Shown: positions 35,480 through 48,373 of the stretch, one piece after another
Position numbering within the stretch: the stretch's first letter is position 1
How the letters are laid out: each line of letters opens with the position of its first letter
Source of the DNA: Molossus alvarezi
Lineage: Eukaryota > Chordata > Mammalia > Chiroptera > Molossidae
Reading direction: 5' to 3'
Length of the DNA: 64,000 bases
NCBI GenBank assembly: GCA_037176705.1
Contig: CM073893.1
Coordinates: 29,425,182-29,489,181, forward strand
The notes under the pieces: generated by a model
What the model saw: only the letters and a program-made list of their open reading frames with translations
The model's database searches: none
What the model was told of the DNA's origin: nothing
Program-made: the position numbers and the translations under genes

Positions 35480-36030
35480 AAATTTACATTTTTCTATTGA
35501 TCTGTATTATGAAATTTATGAGGTTTGTAAGTGTTGCAGAAGTACAATATTAACCCAAACATTCAAATATAGTATAGATGAGTAATGATGAAGTGTAGAA
35601 GACTTCTGATAGGGTATCTCCTCATTTGTATGAAAATCAAGAATGCACTTACTGCCTGACATCTTTTATTTACTTTTCATTTTCATAGATGTACTTCCTA
35701 AGAGTTCTTTAGATCACTCATTATCTTATATTTCTCTGCTCTGAATAGCTTCTATCACTTTTATTGATATATAAGAGAAAGATCACATGACCTCTTATTT
35801 GATATATATGAATTGCACAATTTTATGTCTTTGATAACAGATGCTGAACATATTAGGCAGAACAGTTTGGGTCTTAACATATATTTATTACACAGATTTA
35901 GGGATTTACTAAAGAAAACAATTTTTTTGTGTCCAAATTAGTAACGAATGATGAGATGCTTCTGGGGGAAAAAAATCTATTCTAATGGTTATTCTACAAG
36001 GACAGAGTGAAACGAGAGAAAACCTCATTT
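35480..36030. other. AT-rich intergenic sequence, nothing assignable
   Basis: No gene or repeat signature was recognised. Confidence 0.5.
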
Positions 36031-36445
36031 GAAATGGAATCAGGACCCCTGAAAGGGGAGCTCTCATACACATACCAGTCATTTCAGCCTGTATAACCAG
36101 CAGAAAGAAGGAAAAGAAGAATTAGTTCACAAGAGGTAACATTTTTCACATAGAAATTTCATCTCCTGCTTTAAAAGTAAAGAAGGAAGAGCTTCCTGCA
36201 ACAACACACTAACTCGGCAGGCAGCCAACGAGGAACCCCAGTCTCCTACTCTTGTTCTCCAAGGAACTCTGTTCATCAAATCCTCTCCAGTTTCCCCCTA
36301 AAACCTAATAAAAGCTGACCTTCCCTTTGTCTCTTTGGACTTGTCCATAGCATGCTACAGTTTGCTGATCCTGAATTGCAATTCTTTATTTAGCCATTGC
36401 TAAATAAACTTTTGCCTGTAAAATAACTATTTTCTTTGTGAGGTT
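36031..36445 (+). mobile_element. Probable solo LTR
   Basis: The sequence includes a 'cctaataaaagctgacc' TATA-like/poly-A-like motif, a C/T-rich U5-like part ('ccctttgtctctttggactt') and 'ctaaataaacttttgcc'. This is the layout of an ERV1-type LTR promoter followed by its polyadenylation signal. The ends are unclear and no target duplication was found. Confidence 0.5.
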
Positions 36446-39288
36446 AATAAGTCACATAAAGGTGAACATCATAGCATCTTTCTACTTTTCTTGAGTGAGT
36501 GTGTGTGTGTGTGTTTATATAAGTTGTTTTTCAGTTTTTCTTAATGAGTATTCTGTGTTATCAGATATGTTGCTATCTGGGTGAATGGTGTAAATGGGAA
36601 GATGGTTGATGATAGAGTCTCAATGATCTGAAGACTGTAGAAGTGTCCTCCCCATGCTCAGATTTTATATTGATACAAACTGGTTCCTTGAAGGTGGTAA
36701 CAACTTGTTAGTGAAAGTATTACAAGACTCTGTGATTCAAATTGCTTATTGCTTTTACAGTGTTATTTGGAATGCCACATTTGAGAATAGCATCCCAATG
36801 AATTAGTATAGATATTTACTCATCACTAGTAATACGTTTTCTCTATTATTAAATCTGTAAGGTGATAAATAATAGTAACATAGATACATAAAAGTAAATA
36901 ATTCTTTTATATAAATCTATACATGTTGTACATTTTTGAAAAATGTGAGAATATGTTTTTCACCTATGGGAGAATTTGGCAATTCATATGCAATGTGCTG
37001 ATTAAATCTTTTTAAAAAGTACTTTAAAATTTTATTAAAAATTACTTAAGGAATGACAATAAACATTGAAATGCAGATTATAATTTTTCTAAAAACAGGG
37101 AAAAGATAAAAAATACAAAGCGTTTCTACACTTCATACATTCAAGTAGAAATGGGAAACTGATTTGCATTTTTCTCTTTATATGACAGTGTTTAAAGATT
37201 CAGATTATGTCATAGAAATAAATGTCATGAGATATTAAACAATTATTGAATTAAAATGTTCATTCCTGCACACTTAACAAATTACTTCAGTAAACAAAAA
37301 AAGTATTTTGTGAATGGCAACTTATCTAAAGTACAAATATTCTGAAGTTAATTATTTGGTTTCATACAAATGAACATTTCAGTTACCTACTGAATTTTTT
37401 TTATGTCATCTAAATTTTGTGCATGAAGTTTTGAAGATAATACCATTAAATAAACTGTATCCCTCTAATCTCAACATCATTCAAAGATAAATCTCATATA
37501 ATATATGAACAAACAATATGAGGAAGCATAGTCAAATACACATGCAAACATATATTCATGTCTATGTCTGGCATCATCACAGTGTTTGTAGTAGATGTGT
37601 TTCCTTCCTGATGCTGAAGACTGGTCAATTTACCTCGCTAGTAATTTCCACTGTGTCCTATTCTGCTAGTTTTTTCTGCTCTCAGGATTTATTAGCTCAA
37701 TTCCATTGACTGCTCTCCTAAGGCTTATAACATGAACAAAAACTTTATAAAATCTAATGACCTAATGAAACACATTCAAACACAAAACAAGCAACTTTTG
37801 ACACTATCTGCCTCTAAGTTCCTTAGACATTATCTCTATTTCTTTAACTCTTTTCCATTTCTTGTCCCATTAAAATCTAGGAGTCCATTTTTATGTGGCT
37901 ATTGCTTTTCTTATATAAGTCAGAATTGATTTTTGGAATAGAATAAAAGCACAAAATTGAAAATTTCTTGAGCAATTCTGTCCTACCTATGATCCATGTG
38001 CTTACCCACCCACATACTGACAATGACAGATCCTAGCTTTTTCCCAGGTTGTCAGGGTGATAGAAGGACAAAGGTGTCTTCTCTAAACATAACTGCATTA
38101 TAAAATATTCAAGTGTTCTCGTGGATTTTATATAAATATGTAATTGAGAAACAACTTCTAATGAAGGTCTTGAAAACTGTTTAATTTATCAAAATCTTCA
38201 GCTTGGACCTAACGCATTTTAAGATTTTTCTTTTTTTAAAGCTTGAATTTCTCCAGAAAATGGGATAGTTTAGGACAATTGATTAACACTGTACAGAGGG
38301 AACAATTTGCAAAATATGGCAGTGAATCTGATACTCTCAAATTAGAATTTAAATACTTTGTACGTGAAAAAAATAATGGCAGTATTGAAATTTAGGGGCA
38401 ATAGTTTAGCATATTCTCTAGTATAGTTACACCTTTAAAAAAATAATGTCTGTCTTCAGTTGGATTTTAGGAGGCTATATATAAACAGACTTGACATCAA
38501 CGTAGTTTATTTATTTAAAAGAAAAAAGGTATCTTGAAATAGATCATTTATACATAATAACCTAAAGATATTTTTCATAAAATAAACTTTCTACATTTTA
38601 GTTATACCTCTAGCTAGTGGTTTTTGAGGTACATAACTTTAAAATTTTTTAACTGTCTTATATGATTAGAATATGTGAATGAGCAATATATTCTGTATCA
38701 GGAATGTTTTGGTACTGTGTTTTTACTCAAACCACTGACATATTTACAGATACTACTGTGTATATATAACATGTACTAAAGACTATAATTATTGAGCATA
38801 ACCGATTATGACTCAAACTTGTGTGTATAGAGGTCATTTATATTTTAATATAAATAAGTCTGATTTGCATTTTTAAATTAAAGGCCTGAAAAGATACTAC
38901 TATTAGTGAGAATGATAATGTTAAAACTTTTCAAATAATCTATATAGGGGAAAATAGACATTTATTCAATCTATTATAAGCCATTATTTTTAAAAACAAT
39001 AAAAAGCAATAATAGAACAACAAAATGAGACATACAGAATAAACATGTATGTTGTATTATTGTCAACTGGTAGAAAATTATCTTGTGCAATTTTAATCAA
39101 AGCATATAAATTCTTACTCTCAGTTTTAGTACTTGTGTCTTAAAATATGACCAAACAGTTCTCACAAAAACATGGACCCAAGAACCACTGCTTTGTAATA
39201 GCACAGTTCAGGCGTTTATTTTCTCATATGTAGCTGTACATTATAATGCATGGGGACTAAAAAAGGTATTAGTTTCTAGGTTCCATGA
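36446..39288. other. AT-rich intergenic sequence
   Basis: About 2.8 kb with no gene or family-level repeat that I can name. A short (GT) run lies at 36499-36514. Confidence 0.55.
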
Positions 39289-39289
39289 G

Positions 39290-39765
39290 TTGGAAACATC
39301 AATATCCCATTTCAATAATGTATATGACAACTGGATAGAAGACCAAAAAGAAATAAAAGACTTGGACAAAATTGCAAATCAAACCTAATAAACATGTGTA
39401 CAACACTCTACTCCCAAACAATAATATACATTCTTTCAAAAACACATATGAAATAATTTCCAGGAGATAGTACACCATATTAGACTGCAAAGATAAGTTA
39501 AACTTATCTCAATGAACTTAAAATAATTAAAAACATACCAAGTATGTGTTCTGATCAAAACTGAATAAAATTAAAAACAATAATTGAATGATATTTGGGA
39601 AATTCACAAATATGTAAAAATCAAAGATATTTATAAATTATCTATTAAAAGAATACATCTAAAAGGAGTATAGAAAGTAATTTGAGATGAATAAAAATAA
39701 AATGACAACATACCAAAATTTATGGGATTCACCTACAGCAATGTTTAAATGATAGAATTACACAC
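39290..39765 (+). mobile_element. Old L1 ORF2 fragment
   Basis: 'acttggacaaaattgcaaat', 'cacatatgaaataatttcc' and 'gggaaattcacaaatatg' follow the ORF2 endonuclease-to-RT order of L1 on the plus strand, with heavy decay. Confidence 0.7.
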
Positions 39766-40147
39766 TCTTGAAAAAGAACAAAGCTGGGGAAGCTGGGATC
39801 TCACTTGGCTATTACTTTATCCTGTGGGACAATAAGGTAGTGTATGTGTGATGCTTTATTTTACCAATATCTCTACTTTTATGTTTGAAGATGTTCATAT
39901 TAATTTTTTAATTGACAAACCCTATTACATTTTAGAATGTGGAAAGAGATTAAAAGCTTAAATTATATAAAAAATTTTCATAATTAACAATTTGTTTGCT
40001 GTTTTAAGGCTCTATGGTATCTGTTTCTATGAACTATATGAAAAATATTATTACCAAAAAAAAAAAATTAACAATAAAACCAAGTGAAATAAATATTTCT
40101 GATCTTAACCTTACTTGTTGTTAAACACTTAATAAACAGTGTTCCTT
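39766..40147. other. Intergenic sequence, nothing assignable
   Basis: AT-rich. No feature is supported. Confidence 0.5.
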
Positions 40148-40163
40148 GAAGAGACAACTTTTA

Positions 40164-40425
40164 TTTTTTTTTATTTTATTTTTTTTATCCTCGCCCGAGG
40201 ATATTTCTCCATTTTTTGTACAGATATAGTGAGAGGGAGAGAGAGGAAGGGAGAGAGAGAGAGAAACATCGATGTGAAGGGACACATCGAGTGGCTGCCA
40301 CCCGCACGACCAACCAGGGCCGGGGACAAACTGCAACCGAAGTACGTGCCCTTATCGGGAACCGAACCCGGGTCTCTCCGGACCGCAGGCCTACGCTCTA
40401 ACCGCTGAGCCAAACTGGCCAGGGC
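40164..40425 (-). mobile_element. VES-type SINE, type A, young
   Basis: Complete on the minus strand. It has a well preserved A box, a B box ('gggttcggttcccg'), a GA/TC-rich region and a T-rich tail at 40163-40192. The target duplication 'gaagagacaactttt' is exact (40148-40162 and 40426-40440) and long, so this is one of the most recent insertions in the window. Confidence 0.95.
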
Positions 40426-40441
40426 GAAGAGACAACTTTTA

Positions 40442-41533
40442 AAGCAGAGATCCAGGCTTAGCTCACTGACATTAATAGTTCATTCCTCATACCCAGCAAC
40501 ATTATGCTTTGTTTTGTAATAGTTATATATGCCTTAGAATTTTAGTACTGTTTGATTAGAATTTACATTTTAATGTATGGTTGTCTTAGACCTAACACTT
40601 CAATTTTATGTCTCAGTTTTCACATTTGTTTCTGATAAAACAAATGCAGTTTAAGGGCTAATGCCAGTTATTAATGCCTTATTAATATTATTTCCCCACT
40701 TTAGCTAGGTCTCAAAATATGCCTAAATTTCTAGGACAAGCTTTAAAATTAATATATAAATAACAAGTTAAACTTTCCTATCATCTTGGGAAATAGCTTT
40801 TATTAAAAACACACTCATTTTTCCAGGTATTAAAGTTCAGATTGCTTGAAAAATTACTTTATCATTAAAATAGATGCTCAGATACTAACATAAAAGTGTA
40901 TGCATGATATTCTCTTCAGGAATGAAAAAAAGAAATGATTGCTTCTCTCAAGTGCTGCAGAAAGCCTGTAGCCATCTCCTTTGTACCTTTCTCTTGAGCT
41001 GCAGTGTATCCTATCCTCTGTTATTAGTTTCTCTTCAAATGACATCAAATAAACCTTTTCCATATCATCACAACACCTTGGTGTTTCACTGTTGCAATAG
41101 AAGTGGAACATTTGTAAACTTTGCCTTGTCCTATGTCTAGCTTTTCTGTCAATGTGAAACATTTGCTCTCCACTATGTTCAAGGCACTCCCACAAGTCTT
41201 AACAGTTTATGTGCATAAAATCTTGCATGAGTCTAACATGGCATGAAAGAGAGATTTGAGGCTTTTAACCTGGACAAAACAAGAAAAGAAAAATGCCAGT
41301 TACTGACACTCTGAAAAGTTTGTTTAAAACTCAGTCGATCAAATAAATAACTTAGTCATTGACATATATATTACATTTTTTATAAAGTTATTTCATATTT
41401 GATATCAACATAATGTCATTAATAACACTAAGACTGTTACCAATAATGAGGTTTTATCATTATTATTATGAGGAAATTGAGGATATGACATCTGCTATCA
41501 CCTGTTATATTCAGAGTAGAATGCTCAACCTAT

Positions 41534-41574
<41 letters not shown>

Positions 41575-42817
41575 GTTTTATGTATATATAACATATTGCA
41601 TGTGTACATATATATGAATTTCAAAAAAATAGTTTTGGTGTTTTTTTTTTTTTTTTTAGAAAATGTGTTCTAAATGACAGAGCAATGTGCTCTGAATTAG
41701 AGATAGGAAAGACATATAAAATATTCAGTTAAGATTTTCTAGCTCTGAATTTGATATTAGGTAGGCAATATAAAGAGTAATACATTAAGGAGATCCTGTG
41801 TAACAAAAGACCCACCAGTAAAAAGACACTCACTAGAACAGTAGCTGCTTAGAATATAATATATTATTTTTATATAACATAAAATCAGACTCTGTGATGG
41901 AGATTGTAGTATACTAATGGCAGCAACCTTCTTCAGTACTGCTCTCATCAAGTGGTGTGTTCTCTGTCTCCTCCCCTTCACGCTGAGTGGGCTCTGACTG
42001 CCTTGACCAATAGAACTGGCAGAGTGGACACTGTGCCAGCTTTGTTGCCCTGGCTTAAGAGTTTGACAGGTTCCACTTTTGGTGTCTTGCAAGACTTATA
42101 GTTTTGGTATGAGAGTATTAACTACTTGCTAGAAAGATATGTGCAGAGATACTAAGACTACATGGAAAGAGAGCCGAACCCAGTTTTCCAGGCCTTTCTG
42201 CCAAGATGTCAGTCATAGAAGTTAAAGCATCTTAAATCATTTACGTAAGTCGAGCCAACTGAAAAACATCACATACCAAACCTGGTCAAAATCATGTAGA
42301 GCACAAAAATTAGCCAACAGAGTTGTTTATGTTAATGAATCAGAACATTGTGATATGTAAGAAAATAGTTACTGGTTTCACCTGTTCAGTATTGGTGTAT
42401 TTGTTAAATAGAAAAAGACAATCAGAACAGTGGCCAAACTCAAACTTGTTGTTCGACATCTTCATCATGAACCCTCTACAGCACTGTCTGCATGACTCTC
42501 ACCACACCAAATGCTCTTTCAGATGACTTTAGATAATTTCTTAAGTCCACTCATGATAAGTTAAATGGTGGGTTTGCAAATGCAGTGCCAACCTTGTATC
42601 TATGGTATTCATCAAATAAACCTCTGGTCAAGATGAACTTTTATTTATTTTTATTTCTACTGTGGAACACCACTTGCTAAGATTTTGTTAAGAATTCTGC
42701 CATCTATATTTATAGAAAATATTTAATTTTTAGTTTCATTTTCTTATAATGTTTTTATTTGGTTTTGGTATCAGGGTGATATCGATCTCATTGAATAAAT
42801 TGTCAAATAACACTGTG
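40442..42817. other. Intergenic sequence with a possible old repeat
   Basis: Mostly AT-rich and unassigned. 41930-42100 ('ccttgaccaatagaactggc', 'tgtgccagctttg') looks like a piece of an old mammalian LTR or DNA repeat, but I cannot name the family. Confidence 0.45.
41536..41571. repeat. (CA)n microsatellite
   Basis: About 18 ca dinucleotides, followed by at-rich units to 41615. Confidence 0.95.
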
Positions 42818-42818
42818 A

Positions 42819-43290
42819 TGGTTAATTTTATGTATAAACTTCACAGCCCAGATAACTGATAAAACATTCTCTCTAAATAAGAGTGTGAGAGTGAGAGTGT
42901 TCCTGGAAAGGTTTAGTATTTGTATCAGTAGACTGAGTAAAGATATACACCCTCACTGACGTGGACTGGCATTATCTAATCTCTTGGGAGCCTGAATGGA
43001 ACAAATGAAAAAATGGCAAATCCTTTCTCTCTTCTTGAGCTGGGGTATCTATCTGCTCTTGCCTTTTGATAGCAGAGCTCCAGGAGATTGGGCTTTTGAG
43101 TTGGACTTACCCCAGTGTCCCCCAGGTTATTTGGCCTTTGGCCTCTGACTCAGTTATACCCCGGGCTTTCCTAGGTTTTCACCTTGGAGATACCAGATCG
43201 GACTGTGGAACTTCTTGGCCTTCGCAGTCACGTGAGCCAGTTCCTATAGCAACCTCTTTCTCTCATGTGTTCTCTTTTATTTTACATAAT
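42819..43290 (+). mobile_element. Old ERVL-class solo LTR
   Basis: Starts 'tgtgatggttaattttatgt' with 'atcagtagactgagtaaag', 'ctctcttcttgagctgggg' and, near the end, 'gtcacgtgagccagttcct'. This phrase order belongs to old ERVL LTRs. The subfamily is not assigned. The open frame at 43066-43305 lies inside it and is not a gene. Confidence 0.75.
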
Positions 43291-44885
43291 TTCCGAATCA
43301 ATTAATATCTTGAACAACACATATGAACTTCTAGTGGACATAGCAAATACCACGTTTCATTAAAGGTTACTTTAGACTGGAAAAGATATCAGAAAATAAA
43401 ACTCAGTTTTCCATGAAGAATTAATTAGCAGAACACACTTTTAGATCTAACATTTTTTTATACATCAGATATATTTATGTTTGTACCAATATTATTCTTA
43501 GATTCAGCAAAGAGTATTACCTTCAAAATTAATCTTACAGTGGATATCTTGAATCTTTTCATTGTCATGATTACATTTATCACCAGTGTGCAAATTAGTA
43601 CATATTTGCTTAGTGCAAAATTCATTTGAAATGTAATTATTACTTCAATAAAATTTCTGTTCATTCATTTGATGTCCAAAGGAACTAATGTGATATTCTG
43701 CCAGTGTTTCATCAAATCAAATAAAACATTATTTCTAAATCATATCTCTTTAACCTAGAAAATATAGCCAGCAATATTAAATTATAATGGAAATAAGAAT
43801 TATTAAAAACTGTTATACTTTTATTTTTAAAGTCAATTATCTCATTTCAGAAGTTTATCTTTATCTATCATAACTAAAGTTTTTATAATAGCAAAGATGG
43901 TTTATGTTTTAAAAAATAATGACATGTTTGATTAAATGTGAGTATATAATCATAACTTTCAGAGTTCAACAGAACTAGACACTAATTTGGAAAAAAATAA
44001 GCTGAGTTATTAAACTCCCCAAATAGCCACATTTTAATAACAGTTGTGGAAAGAAAAGGAGCATATAAAGAAGTTGATGAAAGACATAATGTTTCTTGTT
44101 AATCATTTCAGTGCTTCCTGAAATAAATGTCTATACCATTAGAAAAATATTCACAGGAAAAAATTACCTCTCACTATTTCTATGTTTTCAATTGTAATTT
44201 TAGTTTGTCTTAAATCATAGTGCTGTGTGTGTGTGTTTATGCATTCATACAGTATAAAACAGTTGTTTCTATGATGTAAAATGTGGGACTTGAAGAGAAC
44301 AAATGCAGGTAGATTTTATTATTCAGGATGCTTTAAGTTGCAAGAGGCAAAAAACAAGCAGAATCTAGATCACACGATTGAAAAATCTAGCATAATGGCA
44401 TCATTGTCTCAACAAGATCATTAAAAACCAGGTTTCTTTCTGCCCATTCTATCTGCTCTCAGAATGTTGGCGTGATCCTAAATGTCTCTATGACTACAGG
44501 TTTTGTGGTCCAAATGGAAGAGAGGAAGCTTCTCTCCCTCTGTCACGCAACATATGTTCTGGGTTTAATGCAGTTTGAATAAATTGTCACCTATCAGTTG
44601 CTGAACAAATTACTCTAGACTATGTATGGGAGAAGAGAATTGTGGCGATATGTATTGATTTTCTTGATTTAGACCAATCATGACCCAGCTCAGAAAAATG
44701 AATAGACTCCATCTCACCTAAATTGCTAGAGAGTCTGATGAGGGAAGAATGGAATAAATTTTGAGCACAGAACCATAATAATTGAGCAAAGTTGTATTCA
44801 AATTATCAATCCCAAAATATATTTACAGAGAAATCAATAGTTAGTTAAAACAGACAAGATTAAAGCATAATTAGAGAACCAAATA
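43291..44885. other. AT-rich intergenic sequence
   Basis: No gene is seen. 44320-44700 might be a decayed interspersed repeat but has no distinctive end. Confidence 0.45.
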
Positions 44886-45465
44886 TACTAAATCTAAATG
44901 CCTTTTCCAAAAATGGTGTTTGAACCACTGGATGTCCATTTGGAGGGGAAAAAAAAAAGAACATAACCTCTAGTTCACACCATGTGAAAAAAATTAAGTT
45001 GATATGAGTAGACAAATTTAAAACCTAAAATTACATCATCTAGTAAAAACAATAAAATAATATATTTCACTCCCTGAAAGTAGACCAGAAATCTAAATAG
45101 AACATAGCAGGCAATGATCACAAAGGAAAAGCTAGACAATGTAGATTTCCTTGAAATTAACAACTTCTCCAAAGTAGGCACCCATAGAAAATGAGTAGCC
45201 AGTTCATAGATTGGGAGAATATATTCTTAGAGCCTAAACTGCACAAAAAATTTCCAGAATCCACAAGAAACATTTGCAACTTAACAAGAAAAAAAAAAAA
45301 GCAAAAACAAACTAAGAAAAAAAGAGAAAAGAATTGAAATACATTTTACAAAGTATTTTACATAAAAAAGTACTCAGCATTATTAACCATAAGGAAAATA
45401 TTATAATTATTTAAAGTGTATTACCCCCACAATCTTTAATAGCCAAATTTAAAATGACACCATAT

Positions 45466-45571
45466 GGCCCTGGCCAATTTGGCTCAGCAGTTGGAGCATT
45501 GGCCTGCGGACCAGAGAGTTTTGGGTTCAGTTCCCGCTAGGGGCATGTACCAAAAAAAAAAAAAAAAAGAT
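45466..45571 (+). mobile_element. Short tRNA-only SINE
   Basis: Full tRNA-like head ('ggccctggccaatttggctc', B box 'gggttcagttcccgc') ending at 'gggcatgtacc', then poly-A and no body. The target duplication 'aaaatgacaccatat' is exact over 15 bp (45451-45465 and 45572-45586), so the short form inserted as such. This is the best of the three copies. Confidence 0.92.
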
Positions 45572-45626
45572 AAAATGACACCATATAGGAGTAAGGCTAT
45601 AGACTAATTGGAACTCATATACATAT

Positions 45627-45732
45627 ACATATTTAAGTATATATATATATTTTTTTTCTTTATTGATTTTATAGAGAGTACATATTTAAGTATATATATA
45701 TATTTTTTCCTTTATTGATTGTATAGAGAGAA
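45627..45732. repeat. Tandem duplication of about 53 bp at SINE edge
   Basis: The unit starting 'acatatttaagtatatatat' and ending 'tatagagag' occurs at 45627-45679 and again at 45680-45732 with a few differences. It spans flank and the 3' end of the adjoining SINE. Confidence 0.85.
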
Positions 45733-45912
45733 GAAATGAGAGGGAGAGAGAGATAGAAACATCGATGAGAGAGAACATCGACTGGCCACCTCCTGCATGT
45801 CCCCCACTGGGGATTGGGCCCACAACCTGGGCATGTGCCCTGACTGGAGATCGAACCAGCGACCTCCTGGTGCATGGGTCGATGCTCAACCACTGAGCCA
45901 CACCGGCCAGGC
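45642..45912 (-). mobile_element. VES-type SINE, type B, with duplicated 3' end
   Basis: The head on the minus strand ends at 45912 ('gagccacaccggccagg' on the plus strand) and has an intact B box. The 3' part 'tttattgattgtatagagag' is present twice because of the 53-bp tandem duplication. Probable target duplication 'aagtatat' on both sides. Confidence 0.88.
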
Positions 45913-46514
45913 AAAGTATATTTACTCAAATATATTTATATATTTAAAGGTGGACATATAAAACAGCCCAACTTAGTAAAATGTTTCTTAGTTTCCTACA
46001 AAATAAAATATACACCTACCTCATGGATAAAAATAAAAATTTTACATTTAGAGATTTATTGAAGATAAAAAGGATGAAAGTCCATGAAAAAATGTATATA
46101 AATGTTCATAGCAGCTGTGTTCATAATAGTCAAAGCTGGAAATAAGCCAAATGTCCTCTAGAAAATGAATAAACAAATGGTGGTAAAAAATGGAATAGTA
46201 AGTAGAAAATAAAAATAACTGGTGTTACCTACAGCCACAAGGATAAATCTCAAGAATACTACACTTGAGGGAAAGAAGCTAAACATAAGAGTACCTAGTG
46301 AATGATTATTATAAAATCTGGCATAGGCAATGCTACTCTATTTTGAAAACATCAGAAGTGTAGTTGTTCCTCTAATGGGAATTAGATATGATAGAACTTT
46401 AGGAGGCATTAAAAATGTTGTATACTTTTATAGGACTATAAAATTTCCAATACTTATTAAACTATACCTTGAGATTTGTGCATTGCACCAAATATACTTT
46501 TACTTAAATAACTG

Positions 46515-46798
46515 TAGCACTGGCCAATTTGGCTCAGCAGTTACAGTGCCAGCTCACAGACCAATGAGTCACAGGTTTGATTCAGTCAAGGGCATGTACC
46601 TAGGTTACAGTTCATCCCCGGCCCTGGGTGGGGTCTTACGGGAGGCAGCCAGTTGATGTGTCCCTCTCACATCCGTGTTTCTCTTTCTCGCCGTCATTCT
46701 CCCTCCTGCTCTATCTGAACATCAATAGAAAAATATCCTTGGGTGAGAATTAATATAATAATAATAATAAGAAGAAGAAAAAGAATAAAAATAATTAT
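46515..46798 (+). mobile_element. VES-type SINE, type A, diverged
   Basis: Head 'gcactggccaatttggctc', a body with 'cgggaggcagccagttgatg', 3' end 'tatccttgggtgagaat', and a tail that has become ata/aag repeats (46753-46798). Confidence 0.88.
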
Positions 46799-46813
46799 AA
46801 AGAAATATTGAGT

Positions 46814-47159
46814 GCTGGCGAGGGTGTGGGGAAAAGGGAACTCTAGTACACTGCTGGTGGGAATGCAGACTGGTGCAGCCACTATGGAAAAAAATATGTG
46901 TTTCCTTAAAAAACTAAAAATTGAACTGCCATTTGACCCAGTGATCTCACTTCTAGGAATAGACCCTAAGAAGCCTGAAACACCAATCAGAAAGAATACA
47001 TGTACCCCCATGTTTGTACTAGCACTATTTACAATAGCTAAGATCTGGAAACAGCCCAAATGTCCATCGGTAAATGAATGGATAAAAAAGTGGTGGTACA
47101 TATACACAATGGAGTACTATGCAGCTGCAAAAAGAAAGATCTCTTTTCCTTTGAGATGA
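46814..47159 (+). pseudogene. L1 ORF2 C-terminal end (cysteine-poor tail)
   Basis: This open stretch of about 115 codons encodes the end of ORF2 protein, with 'QTGAAT', 'KPETPIRK' and '[15 protein letters not shown]'. It starts inside the protein because of 5' truncation and is open only to 47159. It cannot act alone. Confidence 0.88.
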
Positions 47160-47488
47160 CATGGAAGGACCTGGAGAGTATTATCCTAAGCAAAACAAGC
47201 CAATCAGTGAAAGACAAATATCGCATGATTTCACTTATTTGTGGATTATAATGAACTAAACAAGCTAAGGAAGAAAACAGACCCAGAGACATAGAATTGG
47301 GGTTCAGACTGACAAACCTCAAAAGAGGTGGATGTAGGGGAAGGGAAGAAAAGCACCACAGAAGTTTTATGCATACATGTGTAAACAAGGACATAGACAA
47401 TAATGTTGGGGAGGGAGGGATTGGGAGAAGGGTGTCAAAGGGCGAAAAAAGAGAAATATCTGTAACAAAAATTAATCAATGAATGAAA
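46814..47488 (+). mobile_element. 5'-truncated young L1
   Basis: ORF2 C-terminal sequence and 3'UTR with poly-A. The flanks 'aaagaaatattgagt' (46799-46813) and 'aaagaaatgttgagt' (47489-47503) are target duplications with one mismatch. Inserted next to a SINE tail. Confidence 0.92.
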
Positions 47489-47503
47489 AAAGAAATGTTG
47501 AGT

Positions 47504-48356
47504 TTCAATCAATTACCAAATTCTGAAACTACTTTCTTTGTATTCTAAACTTGAGCTAATAAATAAATATATTATGGATAATAGGAGCTAGATTCTTCTC
47601 TGTTAGAGAATGGAGTTATAAATACGAAATTAAGGAGGATTCGACTGAAAACTTCATTCCATATCATCACACAAGCACACAAAGTCCTGTAAGGAATGAC
47701 ATAATTGAACTAAAGACTGATTCTAGGGCTGAGGAAGATAAAAATAACATATAAACCTGGAATATCTTGTAACAACAAAAAGAATAGAGTCTCAAAACCT
47801 AATGGAAATATCAAAAAGACCAGTGACAGCTTGAGGAGTCCCTCCCTGGCTACATCAGGAAAAATTTAAGTATCAAAATGAATAATGGATTACAAATCCT
47901 GGAAAACAATTATAATCCACAAAACTATAACGGTATAAATAAACAAATCAACACGTAATTTAGAGAGAAAAGAAAGCTTTTTTCTGAGAGTAGACTAATA
48001 TTAAATAAAAATATGGAATCAGAAAGTCATCAATGAACTTTAAAATTACTACATGAAAGTTTGATAAAAAGAAAACTTTACTTAAGCATACTTCAGAGAT
48101 TATCAATCATAAGGGAACAAGTACAGTTTTACAGTGGACAACTGGTAGGCACAACTTTAACCATGCGATCGCCGATACTGGGACAGAGCTTCATCATGTG
48201 TTCTGTGATGATACATGAGGAAGATACACCATTATGTTTGTGTTCTTTCTGACAAAAATATATACTATGAGTCTAACCATGAAGACATATCAAACAAACC
48301 CAAGTTAGTGGACATTTGACAAAATAATGGTTTGCACGCTTTAAAAAATTTATGCT
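47504..48356. other. Intergenic sequence, nothing assignable
   Basis: AT-rich. Possible very old LINE remnants, but no landmark is strong enough to name. Confidence 0.45.
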
Positions 48357-48373
48357 AAAAATTTCAGAGAAAG

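Larger units (their letters stand above)
44890..46514 (+). mobile_element. Old L1 3' half (ORF2 C-terminus and 3'UTR)
   Basis: 'aagctagacaatgtagattt', 'tcatagattgggagaatata' and 'aatgttcatagcagctgtgt' are ORF2 C-terminal landmarks in order on the plus strand, running into a 3' UTR by 46514. No frame is intact. A short SINE and a type B SINE split it. Confidence 0.75.

Noticed and set aside
43066..43305. 79-codon frame as an exon
   Set aside because: It lies wholly inside an ERVL-type LTR.
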